Shown: positions 15,315 through 24,216 of the stretch, one piece after another
Position numbering within the stretch: the stretch's first letter is position 1
Layout of the letters: the number at the start of each line of letters is the position of its first letter
Origin: JAYZBC01 sp036339375
Lineage (GTDB): Bacteria; Pseudomonadota; Alphaproteobacteria; MPNO01; UBA2964
Assembly (NCBI GenBank): GCA_036339375.1
Contig: JAYZBC010000014.1
Span: forward strand, 1-42,982
Reading direction: 5' to 3'
Length of the DNA: 42,982 nucleotides
Program-made: the position numbers and the translations under genes
Notes under the pieces: generated by a model
What the model saw: only the letters and a program-made list of their open reading frames with translations
What the model was told of the DNA's origin: nothing
The model's database searches: none

Positions 15315-16541
15315 ATGGATTTGCCAACAAGTGATATCCATCAGCAAGCTGTTGAATCTTTCGATACAACCAAGCTTTTAACGAATGCGGCGCGGCAACG
15401 TGATTCACGCAAGTTTGAGACGTTCCCGATTGTTGACGTTGATTGTCATCATTACGAGAATGAATCAATTCGCGAAATTGTAAAGTATTTTGATGATCCG
15501 GTTTTGAAGCAGGTAGGTCTTGCCTATACGGCTGGCGGCACGGGAGGGCAGTCTCCTTTTACACCAGCGATTGTAGGGTATCAGGATGTCGCGGGCCGGG
15601 TTACCCGGTATCCCTTGAGAAAGATTGAAACCACTCCAGGGGACGATACTCACCGCGATATACATTTATCGTTGCGTTGGATGGATGCTATGGGGGTGGA
15701 TTACATATGTTTATTTCCCACACCGATGCTAAGTCTTGGATTGCATCCCCAGACAGAAGTAGAAGCCGCTATGGCTAAGGGTTATAACCGTTGGCTCTTA
15801 GAAAATATCACGGCAAAGGAACAGCGTATCAAGACAATGATGTATGTACCTTTCAACGATCCTGATGCCGCCTATCAAACTGTTAAAGAATTTGGCGATC
15901 ATCCAGATATTATTGGTTTTATGGTGACATCTGTGCGTTATAGAGCTGTCCATGATAACGCTTATATGAAGACCTATTCCCTCATGGAAGAGATTGGCAA
16001 ACCGCTTGGGTTTCATTCCAATTACAATTGGGGGGATTCCGTTCTTGGAAATTCAAACCGGTTTCTTGTTACACATGCACTTGGTTTCACAATTTACAAC
16101 GCAGTCCATCTTTGTAATTGGATAATTAATGGACTGCCAGAAAGATTTCCTAACTTGAAGCTGCTTTGGATTGAATCCGGATTGGCCTGGGTACCATGGT
16201 TGATGCAACGGCTGGACAACGATTATAAGATGCGATCCTCTGAGGGCCCTTCTTTGAAAAAATTACCAAGCGAATATATGAGGGATATGTATTTTTCCAG
16301 CCAGCCAATGGAGAAACCCAATCGGATGGATGTCCTTGAAATGACGTTTGATTTAATTGACGCTGAAAATCATTTAATGTGGGCTTCAGATTATCCACAT
16401 TGGGATATGGATGTCCCAAGCACGATATTTGACCTTCCTTTTTTAACTGAAAAACAAAAACATCGTATTCTTGGTGGTAATGCCATAGAACTCTTCAAAC
16501 TGGATGTGACAGATCGTTTTCCAAACCACAAAGGGAGTTAA
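15315..16541 (+). CDS. Amidohydrolase-family metal-dependent hydrolase/decarboxylase, paralogue 2
   Basis: A 408-residue paralogue of the protein encoded at 13275-14483. It keeps the same landmarks: the N-terminal MDLPTSD and TNAARQRD, Asp41, Asp43 and His45 in VDVDCHHYE, GFHSNYNW in place of IFHSGVNW, WIESGLAWVPW and ASDYPHWDMD. It carries an insertion of about 6 to 8 residues near 70-85 (AGGTGGQSPFTP). The gene starts 16 bases after the unknown small protein and is followed by an MmgE/PrpD gene after 8 bases, so 14602-17851 is very likely one operon. Two closely related copies in one operon may act on successive intermediates or form a heteromer. Confidence 0.87.
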   Translation: MDLPTSDIHQQAVESFDTTKLLTNAARQRDSRKFETFPIVDVDCHHYENESIREIVKYFDDPVLKQVGLAYTAGGTGGQSPFTPAIVGYQDVAGRVTRYPLRKIETTPGDDTHRDIHLSLRWMDAMGVDYICLFPTPMLSLGLHPQTEVEAAMAKGYNRWLLENITAKEQRIKTMMYVPFNDPDAAYQTVKEFGDHPDIIGFMVTSVRYRAVHDNAYMKTYSLMEEIGKPLGFHSNYNWGDSVLGNSNRFLVTHALGFTIYNAVHLCNWIINGLPERFPNLKLLWIESGLAWVPWLMQRLDNDYKMRSSEGPSLKKLPSEYMRDMYFSSQPMEKPNRMDVLEMTFDLIDAENHLMWASDYPHWDMDVPSTIFDLPFLTEKQKHRILGGNAIELFKLDVTDRFPNHKGS

Positions 16542-16549
16542 AATCTGCC

Positions 16550-17851
16550 ATGGTGCAGTCCCTCACAGAGGGCCTCGTTCACTTAATTCGTGAAAAACCC
16601 GTAACAAAAACAGATCTTTATCAAACAGCGCTTTCCACTTTGGATGCGATTGCAAATACTGTTGCCGGTACAAATTCCATCCCAGGTCGCAAAATTCTGG
16701 ATTGGGGTCAAAATCGTTTACATGACAGAGGGCGCAGGGCGTTTATAATGGGGGGATTAACCCATATTTTGGAAGTAGACGATTTACATCGAGCGTCGGT
16801 ATTGCATACAGGGTGTGTGACTGTGCCAGTTGCATTAGCACTTGCTTCTGATCAACAAATTTCTGGTGAAAAATTATTACTCAGTATTTTATACGGGTTT
16901 GAGGCTGCCAGCCGAATAGGTATGGCTGTGGGCTCCGATCATTATAAAGTTTGGCATAACACAGCAACCTGTGGCCCTTTTGGCAGCGCGATGACCGCTG
17001 CTACACTGCTTGATCTGACAGATAAGCAAACGATGTTTGCGCTTGGCAATGCGGGCACGCAATCGGCAGGTTTATGGGAATTTTTGGCGACTGGTGCTAT
17101 GAGTAAGCACCTTCATGCGGGTAGAGCTGCAGAAGCAGGACTGCTAGCAGCGGAACTAGCCGCTCTGAATTTCAGTGGTCCACCAGCCATTTTAGAAGGA
17201 AAAGCCGGTCTTTTCGCGGGGGCTTGTCCTAATGCTGATCCCGATGCCGTATTGCGAAATCCGGAAGACCCTTGGCAGGTGCATCTTACCTCAATTAAAC
17301 CCTGGCCGGCTTGTCGTCATACCCATCCTGCAATCGATGCATCACTTGAATTGGCCAAACAGGTTGGCAACGCTGAAATTGAATCTGTTAAGGTCGATAC
17401 TTACGGGCCGGCGTTAGACGTTTGTGACCGGGCTTTAGTGAATTCAGAATATGAAGCGAAGTTTTCACTACAGCATTGTGTTTCAATTGCTTTAATGGAT
17501 GGAAAAATTAATTTCTCCTCATTTGATCAAAATTCCCGGAACAACACTGTTTCCTTAAGGGAGAAGGTTTATTTAAACGTTGGTGAACCTTACGCAACAG
17601 CTTATCCCAAATCATGGGGTGCAGGCGTTAGCGTAATTCTAAAAAATGATAAAACCCTGGTTGCATCAAAGCCTGAATGTAGGGGTGATCCAGAGGCACC
17701 GCTGAGTGAAAAAGAAATGATTGATAAGGCAAAAGAATTATTGCGTTTTGGTGGAGTTCAGGAAAGTGCAGCGATAATAGACGGTGTCATGAGTTTAACG
17801 GATGGAGAATCGCTTCCGGATTTTTCCAGATTTTTAATACCAACAGGCTAA
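16550..17851 (+). CDS. MmgE/PrpD family protein (2-methylcitrate dehydratase-like)
   Basis: A 433-residue member of the MmgE/PrpD family, whose known members are 2-methylcitrate dehydratase, immune-responsive gene 1 (cis-aconitate decarboxylase) and iminodisuccinate epimerase. Family features include LDAIANTVAG near residue 30, HILEVDDLHRASVLHTGCVTVP near 80-100, YGFEAASRIGMAVG, GPFGSAMTAATLL and KPWPACRHTHPAIDA. It is shorter and clearly different from the prpD-type gene at 22705-24216, so a role in the methylcitrate cycle is less likely. It is the last gene of the Rieske-amidohydrolase operon, which suggests a dehydratase, isomerase or epimerase step in that pathway. Confidence 0.83.
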   Translation: MVQSLTEGLVHLIREKPVTKTDLYQTALSTLDAIANTVAGTNSIPGRKILDWGQNRLHDRGRRAFIMGGLTHILEVDDLHRASVLHTGCVTVPVALALASDQQISGEKLLLSILYGFEAASRIGMAVGSDHYKVWHNTATCGPFGSAMTAATLLDLTDKQTMFALGNAGTQSAGLWEFLATGAMSKHLHAGRAAEAGLLAAELAALNFSGPPAILEGKAGLFAGACPNADPDAVLRNPEDPWQVHLTSIKPWPACRHTHPAIDASLELAKQVGNAEIESVKVDTYGPALDVCDRALVNSEYEAKFSLQHCVSIALMDGKINFSSFDQNSRNNTVSLREKVYLNVGEPYATAYPKSWGAGVSVILKNDKTLVASKPECRGDPEAPLSEKEMIDKAKELLRFGGVQESAAIIDGVMSLTDGESLPDFSRFLIPTG

Positions 17852-17890
17852 ATTGAGCTCTTATCACTTCTTCTGAGCCTTTGCGCTTTG

Positions 17891-17915
17891 TTAAGTGTTC
17901 GACGAGAAAACTTAA
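17891..17915. repeat. Imperfect hairpin upstream of the PEP mutase-like gene
   Basis: TTAAGT at 17891-17896 pairs with ACTTAA at 17910-17915; two further inner pairs follow after one mismatch, around an 8-base loop. It lies 26 bases before the GTG start at 17941. It could be an operator or a leader hairpin; there is no further evidence. Confidence 0.25.
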
Positions 17916-17940
17916 GTATTTCAATTAAAAGGGACAAGTC

Positions 17941-18780
17941 GTGAACAAAAATCAACAGATTGCTTTCGCTAGGGACTTTAGAGAAATGCATGAAGGTAGT
18001 GAAATTTTAGTGTTACCAAATGCCTGGGACGTTGCAAGTGCTTGTGTACTTGTGGATGAAGGGTTCGAAGCCGTTGCTACTACAAGTGGAGGATGTGCCT
18101 TTTCTTTAGGTTTTTGTGATGGTGAAAACATTGGGCGTGGTGAAATGATAGAAGTTGTTAAACGGATTGCAACTTCCATACAAGTCCCAGTGACCGCCGA
18201 TATGGAAGCAGGATATGGAACATCCCCTAATGATGTATTGTTAACCGTTAGAGAGACTATTAGTGCGGGTGCAGTAGGAATCAATTTGGAAGACAGTACC
18301 AAAAGTGGTCCGCGAAAATTGCTTGAACTCAAACTTTCTGTCGAACGAATTCAAGCTGCTCGGCAAGCAGCTGGTGCAGCCGGAATTCGAATTGTAATTA
18401 ATGCACGAACGGATGGATACATGTTGGGCAGCGATGAGGATATGTTTGATGAAACAGTCCTTCGGTCAAACGCTTATTTAGAGGCAGGTGCGGATTGCGC
18501 ATTTGTAATTGGTGTGAGAAATAGGGAAGTGATTGGCAGGTTAGTCAAAGAAATCAATGGCCCACTCAATGTGTTGGCTGGTCCAGGTTCACCAGCCATT
18601 TCAGAACTACAAGAGCTCGGTGTATCCCGCGTTACCGTTGGCGGCAATATTGCGAAGGCTGCTTATTCTTTGGTAAAAAAAGCAGCGAACGAATTAAAGG
18701 GAATTGGAACCTATGAATTTGCGTCTGGGGTTTATACTCAACCTGAAATGCACAGAATAATTAAGGGCGAAAAAAGCTAG
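17941..18780 (+). CDS. Isocitrate lyase/PEP mutase superfamily enzyme
   Basis: A 279-residue TIM-barrel protein of the isocitrate lyase/PEP mutase family (PF13714 type). Conserved features are LPNAWDVASACV near residue 25, TTSGG, the Mg-binding DMEAGYG near residue 82, GINLEDST, and NARTDGYM. The KKCGH loop with the catalytic Cys of isocitrate and methylisocitrate lyases is absent, so a lyase of that type is unlikely; oxaloacetate decarboxylase or a C-P or C-C bond enzyme fits better. The start is a GTG preceded by AAGGGACAAG. It stands apart from the upstream operon by 89 bases and is convergent with the TauD-like gene downstream. Confidence 0.83.
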   Translation: MNKNQQIAFARDFREMHEGSEILVLPNAWDVASACVLVDEGFEAVATTSGGCAFSLGFCDGENIGRGEMIEVVKRIATSIQVPVTADMEAGYGTSPNDVLLTVRETISAGAVGINLEDSTKSGPRKLLELKLSVERIQAARQAAGAAGIRIVINARTDGYMLGSDEDMFDETVLRSNAYLEAGADCAFVIGVRNREVIGRLVKEINGPLNVLAGPGSPAISELQELGVSRVTVGGNIAKAAYSLVKKAANELKGIGTYEFASGVYTQPEMHRIIKGEKS

Positions 18781-18871
18781 ATACTTGCATTCTTTACATA
18801 GTTTTTTTTAAAGTCGTAGTTATGAACCCTGTTTGTGGATTTGTATAATCCTTCTTTCTGTACAGAGTTTT

Positions 18872-19834
18872 TTACATCTCATGTTGTCGTTTTTGTCGTG
18901 ACTTAAAAGCCATAACGGGTGGACTTAGGTAGCGGCGTACTTCAGATAGTTTTGCCGGTTTGCCAACTCCTAACGGACGCTGCCCCTGAATTGTGATCCG
19001 TTCCATCATCCGTCTTTTAGGATAATAATCGTGAAGGGCGGAATGCTGGACACTTCTATTATCCCAAAACACTAACATGTTTTTTTGCCATTGGTGGCGG
19101 TACTGATATTCGTGAATATATGTTTTTCGAAAAAGGAGATCTAGTATCGTTCTGCTTTCATCTTCCTCCATCCCTTTAATGTGGAGTGTGAATTGCGGAT
19201 TAACAAATAACACCTTTCTTTTGGTAACAGGATGCACGGTAATAACTGGGTGTGTGACAGGGGGGTAAAGGTCCTCAAATTTTCGGACCCTTTCAATTCC
19301 TTTTCTATCACTTGTAAAAAGTGTTCTAAAGGGTTTGAAATCGTGGACCGCTTCCAATCCTGTCAGAAAACTTTGTAAACGATCGGATAGACCATCATGA
19401 ATGGCGGCCATACTCGCGAAAGCGGTGTTGCCTCCAATTTCTGGGATAATTTTTGAACAAAGGGCAGTTGCCATAGGGGGACACTCACGGAACGTTTCAT
19501 CGGTATGCCATATATCCGTAGGAGGGGGTGGATTCCCTTTTTTTTGATCGTAGATTATCAGTTCGGGCTCATTTTCTGTACTACTTGAAAATGGATGAAC
19601 CGTAAGCTTACCGAAATATTTGCCAAAGGTTTTCAATTTCTTTGATGACAAAGCTTGATTGGGGAAAACCAAAAATCCAAATTCGGCATGGGCCCGAGAA
19701 ATGGCTAATAAAGTTTTTTTATTGAGCGGTTTAGAGAGATCAACACCCGTTACCTCCGCACCCAAAAAAACACCAAGAGGGCGGAGTATAAGACTGGTTG
19801 GTTTTAAAAGATTGGTTAGAGTCTTGCTATGCAT
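18872..19834 (-). CDS. TauD/TfdA family Fe(II)/2-oxoglutarate dioxygenase
   Basis: A 320-residue enzyme of the classical TauD/TfdA family. The iron ligands are His110 and Asp112 in IWHTDETF and His264 in NRSVQHSALHDYYP, and Arg279 in MMERITIQG binds 2-oxoglutarate; the 15-residue spacing from His264 to Arg279 matches TauD. The N-terminal GAEVTGVDLSKPL segment is also typical. It is the last of four tightly spaced minus-strand genes (NIPSNAP, cupin, ThDP enzyme, this gene), starting 19 bases after the ThDP stop. Taurine and 2,4-D-like aryloxyacids are classical substrates; which applies here is unknown. A C-terminal lysine/arginine-rich tail extends beyond the catalytic core. Confidence 0.88.
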   Translation of the reverse strand: MHSKTLTNLLKPTSLILRPLGVFLGAEVTGVDLSKPLNKKTLLAISRAHAEFGFLVFPNQALSSKKLKTFGKYFGKLTVHPFSSSTENEPELIIYDQKKGNPPPPTDIWHTDETFRECPPMATALCSKIIPEIGGNTAFASMAAIHDGLSDRLQSFLTGLEAVHDFKPFRTLFTSDRKGIERVRKFEDLYPPVTHPVITVHPVTKRKVLFVNPQFTLHIKGMEEDESRTILDLLFRKTYIHEYQYRHQWQKNMLVFWDNRSVQHSALHDYYPKRRMMERITIQGQRPLGVGKPAKLSEVRRYLSPPVMAFKSRQKRQHEM

Positions 19835-19853
19835 TTGGCTAAGCCTCTGGTTT

Positions 19854-21545
19854 CTATAAATTTATTTTGTTTCTGAGCCCGGATTCTCTCAGTCCAGAAA
19901 GAGTGGCTCTTGGGGAAATTTGATCTTGTTCTATTTGGATTTCAATCATCGAAGGACCTCTAGAAGCGGATGCCCTTTCAAAGGCAGGAGCAAAGTCCTC
20001 AGTTTGTTCCACTACTTGACCTGTTAAACCATAAGCTCGACCAAGCGCGGCAAAGTCCGGATTAATTAAATCTGTACCATAAACCCTTCCAGGATAAAAT
20101 TTTTCTTGATGCATCCTTATGGTCCCATAGGTGTTGTTGTTTATAACAATGAAAACTATTGGAAGCTCATATTGTTTGGCTGTCGCAATTTCTTGCCCAC
20201 ACATCAAAAAGTCACCATCTCCACTAATGGAAACAACAATTCGGTCTGGAAAAACAATTTTTGCGGCGATTGCGGCAGGTACGCCATATCCCATTGATCC
20301 GCTTTGTGGTGCTAGTTGCGTGGGATATAAACGGTATGGGTAAAACCGGTGTACCCAATTTGAGAAATTCCCAGCGCCATTGGCAATGATAGCATCATTG
20401 GGCAAGTTACTCCCAAGCCATTTTATTATTTTCCCTAAGTCAACATTACCCTTCATTTTTGGAATTTGGGAATTGAATTGGTGATCCGAATGAGCACTTC
20501 GGGTCCAGTCTGACCATGGAATTGTCTTAGGCCCTTTGATTGTCTTTGCCATTGCCACGAAATTGGCCATTCCAGAATGGATGGCAAGTGTGGGTTTATA
20601 AACACGGGCTAAATCTTCCAAACCTGAAGCGATATGGATAAAAGTCTGATGAGGACAAGGTAAGGAGAAACGCTCATAACCGTCTGTAATCACCTCAGTC
20701 ATCTGGGCTCCTAATACCAGAAGGAGGTCTGCCTCTTGTAAACGGTTCGCCAGCGGCGGATTAATACCGAGCCCTATATCACCGGCATAGTTTGGTAAAT
20801 AATTGTCAAAAAGGTCTTGCCGCCTAAACGCGGATCCGACAGGAAGATCAAAATTTTTGGCAAAGGTTGCGAAATCTTCACAAGCCTCTTGGGACCAACC
20901 GCTTCCACCAACTATGACAAAGGGTTTTTTTGCTGCAACGAGCATTTCCTTCATTTGATCGAAATTCTGTTTGGTCGGAGCAGGGTTTGTGGGCGTGTAT
21001 TTATTAGCATCTTCTGCTGCCGCCTTTTCTTTTTGCATATCTTCTGGCAAGGCTAAAACTACTGGGCCCGGACGACCAGAAGTGGCAACGTGAAAAGCTC
21101 TGCTCATTATTTCAGGAATGCGCCCCGGGTCGTCAATTTGGTCTACCCATTTGGAAAGGGGCGAGTACATTTGACGGAAATCGATTTCCTGAAATGCTTC
21201 ACGACCCATCATTTTTCGCCCTACCTGTCCAATTAACAGTATTACGGGGCTATTGTCTTGATGGGCAGTATGAATTCCTAAACTCGCATTGGTTGCTCCT
21301 GGCCCACGCGTTACAAAACAGATACCCGGTCGACCCGTTAACTTACCGTAAGCATCCGCCATGTAAGCTGCCCCACCTTCTTGCCTACAGACAATTAAAC
21401 GGATTTCATCACTAACATCATACAAAGCATCAAGGGTGGCGAGATAACTTTCACCTGGGACACAAAAAATGGTGTCAACACCGTGAATACGGAGTTGGTC
21501 AACGATTATTTGTCCACCGGTCCGAAAATTTGGGGTGCCATTCAT
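19854..21545 (-). CDS. ThDP-dependent acetolactate synthase-like enzyme
   Basis: A 563-residue thiamine diphosphate enzyme closer to classical acetolactate synthase/oxalyl-CoA decarboxylase-type proteins than the paralogues at 2558 and 5341. It has the catalytic Glu56 in CRQEGGAAYMADAYGKLTG, TRGPGATNA, the central domain with VIVGGSGWS, GSMGYGVPAAIAA, the cofactor motif GDGDFLM at 442-448 and NNNTYGTIRMHQE. No regulatory subunit gene is nearby and it sits among catabolic genes, so a biosynthetic role in branched-chain amino acid synthesis is unlikely. Its start overlaps the cupin stop by 4 bases (ATGA). The 2-oxoacid substrate is unknown. Confidence 0.88.
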   Translation of the reverse strand: MNGTPNFRTGGQIIVDQLRIHGVDTIFCVPGESYLATLDALYDVSDEIRLIVCRQEGGAAYMADAYGKLTGRPGICFVTRGPGATNASLGIHTAHQDNSPVILLIGQVGRKMMGREAFQEIDFRQMYSPLSKWVDQIDDPGRIPEIMSRAFHVATSGRPGPVVLALPEDMQKEKAAAEDANKYTPTNPAPTKQNFDQMKEMLVAAKKPFVIVGGSGWSQEACEDFATFAKNFDLPVGSAFRRQDLFDNYLPNYAGDIGLGINPPLANRLQEADLLLVLGAQMTEVITDGYERFSLPCPHQTFIHIASGLEDLARVYKPTLAIHSGMANFVAMAKTIKGPKTIPWSDWTRSAHSDHQFNSQIPKMKGNVDLGKIIKWLGSNLPNDAIIANGAGNFSNWVHRFYPYRLYPTQLAPQSGSMGYGVPAAIAAKIVFPDRIVVSISGDGDFLMCGQEIATAKQYELPIVFIVINNNTYGTIRMHQEKFYPGRVYGTDLINPDFAALGRAYGLTGQVVEQTEDFAPAFERASASRGPSMIEIQIEQDQISPRATLSGLRESGLRNKINL

Positions 21546-22213
21546 ATTGTTATTTGCTCGTCTATAAAAATCGTATACCGCTGCAATTTAGGTTTTTCCT
21601 TATCCTCAGGTTTGACATATCTTATTGAGCTTTTTCCAAGTAAGTTCCGCGGCAATATCATGACACGACAAAATTGGCCAGGTTTATCGTCTGGTGCATA
21701 TGCTAAAACTGGTTCTGATCCGGATTCAAACCAAGATTGACCAGGACAAATTATTGTTTTTTTTCCCTTTGTTTCAACGGTAAAACCTCCGTTGAGTAGG
21801 TAACGAATACCGGGTCCCTTGTGAGTGTGCGTAAAAGCTATACCGCCGGGTGGTAAATCCACCCGATCGCAGCGTAACAAATAATCCTCTCCGGGTTTCA
21901 ATTTTATCGATGTTTCCTGTAATAAACGGCTGGAAACATTTTGAGTCTGAAAACATTGTTCATTTTTAGTTTTTTCTGAGAGTTCAAAACGCAAAATATT
22001 AGCCCCATTTGAACCCGCCTTTAGTGCAATTTTCTCTCCACCAAACCAGGCAGAATTATGAGAAAGTGTGGCTGTTGTGTTCGGGTTATTTGTATTTATA
22101 TGCAACATCCCATCTCGTACATAAAGGATGCGGTTTTGTTTGAATAGGACCAAGGGAGAGGTGTTTTTGGCTTCTAACCGGTCTTCAAAAAGTTGCAGTT
22201 TATATACAGGCAT
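21542..22213 (-). CDS. Cupin-domain protein
   Basis: A 223-residue cupin protein. The clearest cupin half is C-terminal, around residues 110-205: PPGGIAFTHTHKGPGIRYLLNGGFTVE supplies the two His of the first metal motif, and GQSWFESGSEPVLAYAP is the second motif, in which the usual His is not obvious. The N-terminal half looks like a degenerate second barrel. I chose the ATG at 22213; a TTG three codons earlier overlaps the upstream NIPSNAP stop. Neither has a clear ribosome-binding site, so translation is probably coupled. The stop overlaps the ThDP gene start by 4 bases. A sensor or small metal-dependent enzyme for the operon is plausible. Confidence 0.75.
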   Translation of the reverse strand: MPVYKLQLFEDRLEAKNTSPLVLFKQNRILYVRDGMLHINTNNPNTTATLSHNSAWFGGEKIALKAGSNGANILRFELSEKTKNEQCFQTQNVSSRLLQETSIKLKPGEDYLLRCDRVDLPPGGIAFTHTHKGPGIRYLLNGGFTVETKGKKTIICPGQSWFESGSEPVLAYAPDDKPGQFCRVMILPRNLLGKSSIRYVKPEDKEKPKLQRYTIFIDEQITI

Positions 22214-22218
22214 TTTAT

Positions 22219-22533
22219 TCAAGGATTGGGCGACCAGGGTGCTGCAAGAAGAGATTTATTCTCCTGTTTTCTGATCAGCGGTAAAATTTTTGACACAAAA
22301 GCCTGCCACTCTGGATTTTTAGCAAGTTTTGCTCTTCGTTTATCTCTTTCTGCATAGGAGTCATAAGCCCAAATATGTATGATCTGATTCTGGGGCCCAA
22401 AATCTGTAAAATACCATCCAACCATTTTCCCAAGGATTGGTTGCTGAATAGCCAAGCCTTCTTCTTTGTATAATCTCATATAGGTCGGCACTTTTCCGGG
22501 GAATAATGTATAAATTCTTTCCTCAACAATCAT
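22219..22533 (-). CDS. NIPSNAP family protein (copy 1)
   Basis: A 104-residue NIPSNAP protein, a small dimeric alpha/beta-barrel fold of uncertain function found in many catabolic clusters. The N-terminus MIVEERIYTLFPGKVPTYM and the IIHIWAYDSYAERDKRRAKLAKNPEW segment are diagnostic. It is the same length as the copy at 27427-27741, with a matching N-terminus and the shared PLI..QEN motif near the C-terminus. It is the first gene of the minus-strand operon with the cupin, ThDP enzyme and TauD genes. The 171-base region upstream separates it from the divergent prpD gene and should hold both promoters; no consensus promoter was clear there. Confidence 0.85.
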   Translation of the reverse strand: MIVEERIYTLFPGKVPTYMRLYKEEGLAIQQPILGKMVGWYFTDFGPQNQIIHIWAYDSYAERDKRRAKLAKNPEWQAFVSKILPLIRKQENKSLLAAPWSPNP

Positions 22534-22704
22534 GAAAATTTCTTCCTTTGAAAGGCAATTTTTATCTGAGCACAGGGAAAAGGCTCCCGCAAGCTATGGA
22601 TATCACCCGTGAGAGACTAAATTGGTAATTCCGATCCACTTTGATGACAGAAGACATTCGGGTATTATTCTTTCAAACAGGACTGAAGTTTAAATAAGAA
22701 TGTT

Positions 22705-24216
22705 ATGAAAAACCATAAAGTTAGGGTGCATACCTCAAAAGAAAATTTAGAGCGTAAGGATCAACTCGCGTGGAAAATTGCTTCTTTAGCAACAGATAAA
22801 GCAGCAATTGGTAATGACGTTTCTGATATGGTTATAAATCGGATCATTGATAACGCTGCGGTCGCCATTGCTGGTATTAATCGTACTCCACCGACCACGG
22901 CTCGTGCACAAGCTTTAGCCCATCCCCGAGATGGAAAAGGAGCAACTGTGTTTGGTCTTCCAAACGATCAGCGTTTTGACGCTGAGTGGGCCGCCTGGGC
23001 TAATGGAACTGCGGTTCGGGAACTTGATTTCCACGACACATTTTTGGCAGCGGACTATGCCCATCCGGGAGATAACATTCCCCCAATTCTGGCTGTCGCA
23101 CAACAGGTGGGGGCGGCAGGAATTAATCTTCTTGAGGGACTAGTAACCGGCTACGAAGTACAAATTAATTTAGTGCGTTCTATTTGTTTGCATGAGCATA
23201 AAGTTGATCATATCGCCCATTTAGGGCCTTCTGTGGCCGCAGGGATCGGAACTCTTCTAGAGTTATCAAAAGAAACGATTTTTCAGTCTGTGCAGCAGGC
23301 TTTGCATGTGACTACAACCACGCGTCAGTCACGGAAAGGAGAAATTTCAAGTTGGAAAGCTTTTGCTCCTGCTCACGCTGGTAAATTAGCAATTGAAGCT
23401 GTTGATAGATGCATGAGGGGCGAGGGTGCACCATCGCCAATCTATGAAGGAGAAGATGGCGTGATTGCTTGGATGTTATCGGGTCCCGACATTTCCTATT
23501 CTGTACCTCTTCCCGAATTTGGTGAACCAAAACGTTCCATTTTAGATTCTTTCACTAAAGAACATTCAGCAGAATACCAAAGCCAAGCTCTTGTTGACCT
23601 AGCATTTAAAATGAGGAAAAAAATTCAGGATTTCGAAGAAATCGAAAGAATAAAAATCTACACTAGTCATCATACGCACCACGTGATTGGTACGGGTTCC
23701 GGGGATCCACAGAAAATGGATCCCACTGCAAGCCGCGAAACCCTAGATCATTCGATTATGTATATTTTTGCAGTGGCACTGCAAGACGGTGAATGGCATC
23801 ACAGGCGCTCATATACCTCAAAACGCGCAAGCCGTTCGGATACAGTCAGGCTTTGGCATAAAATTGAGACTGAAGAGGAGCCTGTATGGACCACTCGTTA
23901 TCACGAAAAAGATCCGACCAAGAGGGCTTTTGGGGGTCGCGTGGAAATATTTATGAAAGATGGTAATGTTATTTCTGATGAACAAGCGGTAGCCAATGCC
24001 CATACGTCAGGAGAAAGGCCCTTTAAACGGGAGGACTATATTCAAAAGTTTAGGACGCTTTTAGAAGGACTAGTTTCACAAAAGGAACAGGAACGTTTCC
24101 TGAAATTGGTTCAGCGCCTTCCGGAACTTTCGGAGAGTGAAGTTTGTGAAATTAATGTTGTCCTGGACGAAAACCACCTTGAAACGGGTATTGTAAATAA
24201 AGAAGGAATTTTTTGA
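22705..24216 (+). CDS. prpD: 2-Methylcitrate dehydratase (MmgE/PrpD family)
   Basis: A 503-residue PrpD-type protein that dehydrates 2-methylcitrate to 2-methyl-cis-aconitate in the methylcitrate cycle for propionyl-CoA. Recognisable segments are AVAIAGINRTPPTTARAQALAHP, WANGTAVRELDFHDTFLAADYAHPGDNIPPILA (about 95-130), HVTTTTRQSRKGEISSWKAFAPAHAGK and IYEGEDGVIAWML. It is followed by prpB and prpC homologues with stop-start overlaps, which strongly supports the assignment. The start at 22705 has only a weak ribosome-binding site (AAGAA). A second, shorter MmgE/PrpD protein is encoded at 16550-17851. Confidence 0.9.
   Translation: MKNHKVRVHTSKENLERKDQLAWKIASLATDKAAIGNDVSDMVINRIIDNAAVAIAGINRTPPTTARAQALAHPRDGKGATVFGLPNDQRFDAEWAAWANGTAVRELDFHDTFLAADYAHPGDNIPPILAVAQQVGAAGINLLEGLVTGYEVQINLVRSICLHEHKVDHIAHLGPSVAAGIGTLLELSKETIFQSVQQALHVTTTTRQSRKGEISSWKAFAPAHAGKLAIEAVDRCMRGEGAPSPIYEGEDGVIAWMLSGPDISYSVPLPEFGEPKRSILDSFTKEHSAEYQSQALVDLAFKMRKKIQDFEEIERIKIYTSHHTHHVIGTGSGDPQKMDPTASRETLDHSIMYIFAVALQDGEWHHRRSYTSKRASRSDTVRLWHKIETEEEPVWTTRYHEKDPTKRAFGGRVEIFMKDGNVISDEQAVANAHTSGERPFKREDYIQKFRTLLEGLVSQKEQERFLKLVQRLPELSESEVCEINVVLDENHLETGIVNKEGIF

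Noticed and set aside
22534..22704. Riboswitch or tRNA in the gap before prpD
   Set aside because: A short GGGA/TCCC pairing is visible, but no conserved riboswitch core or cloverleaf can be built.
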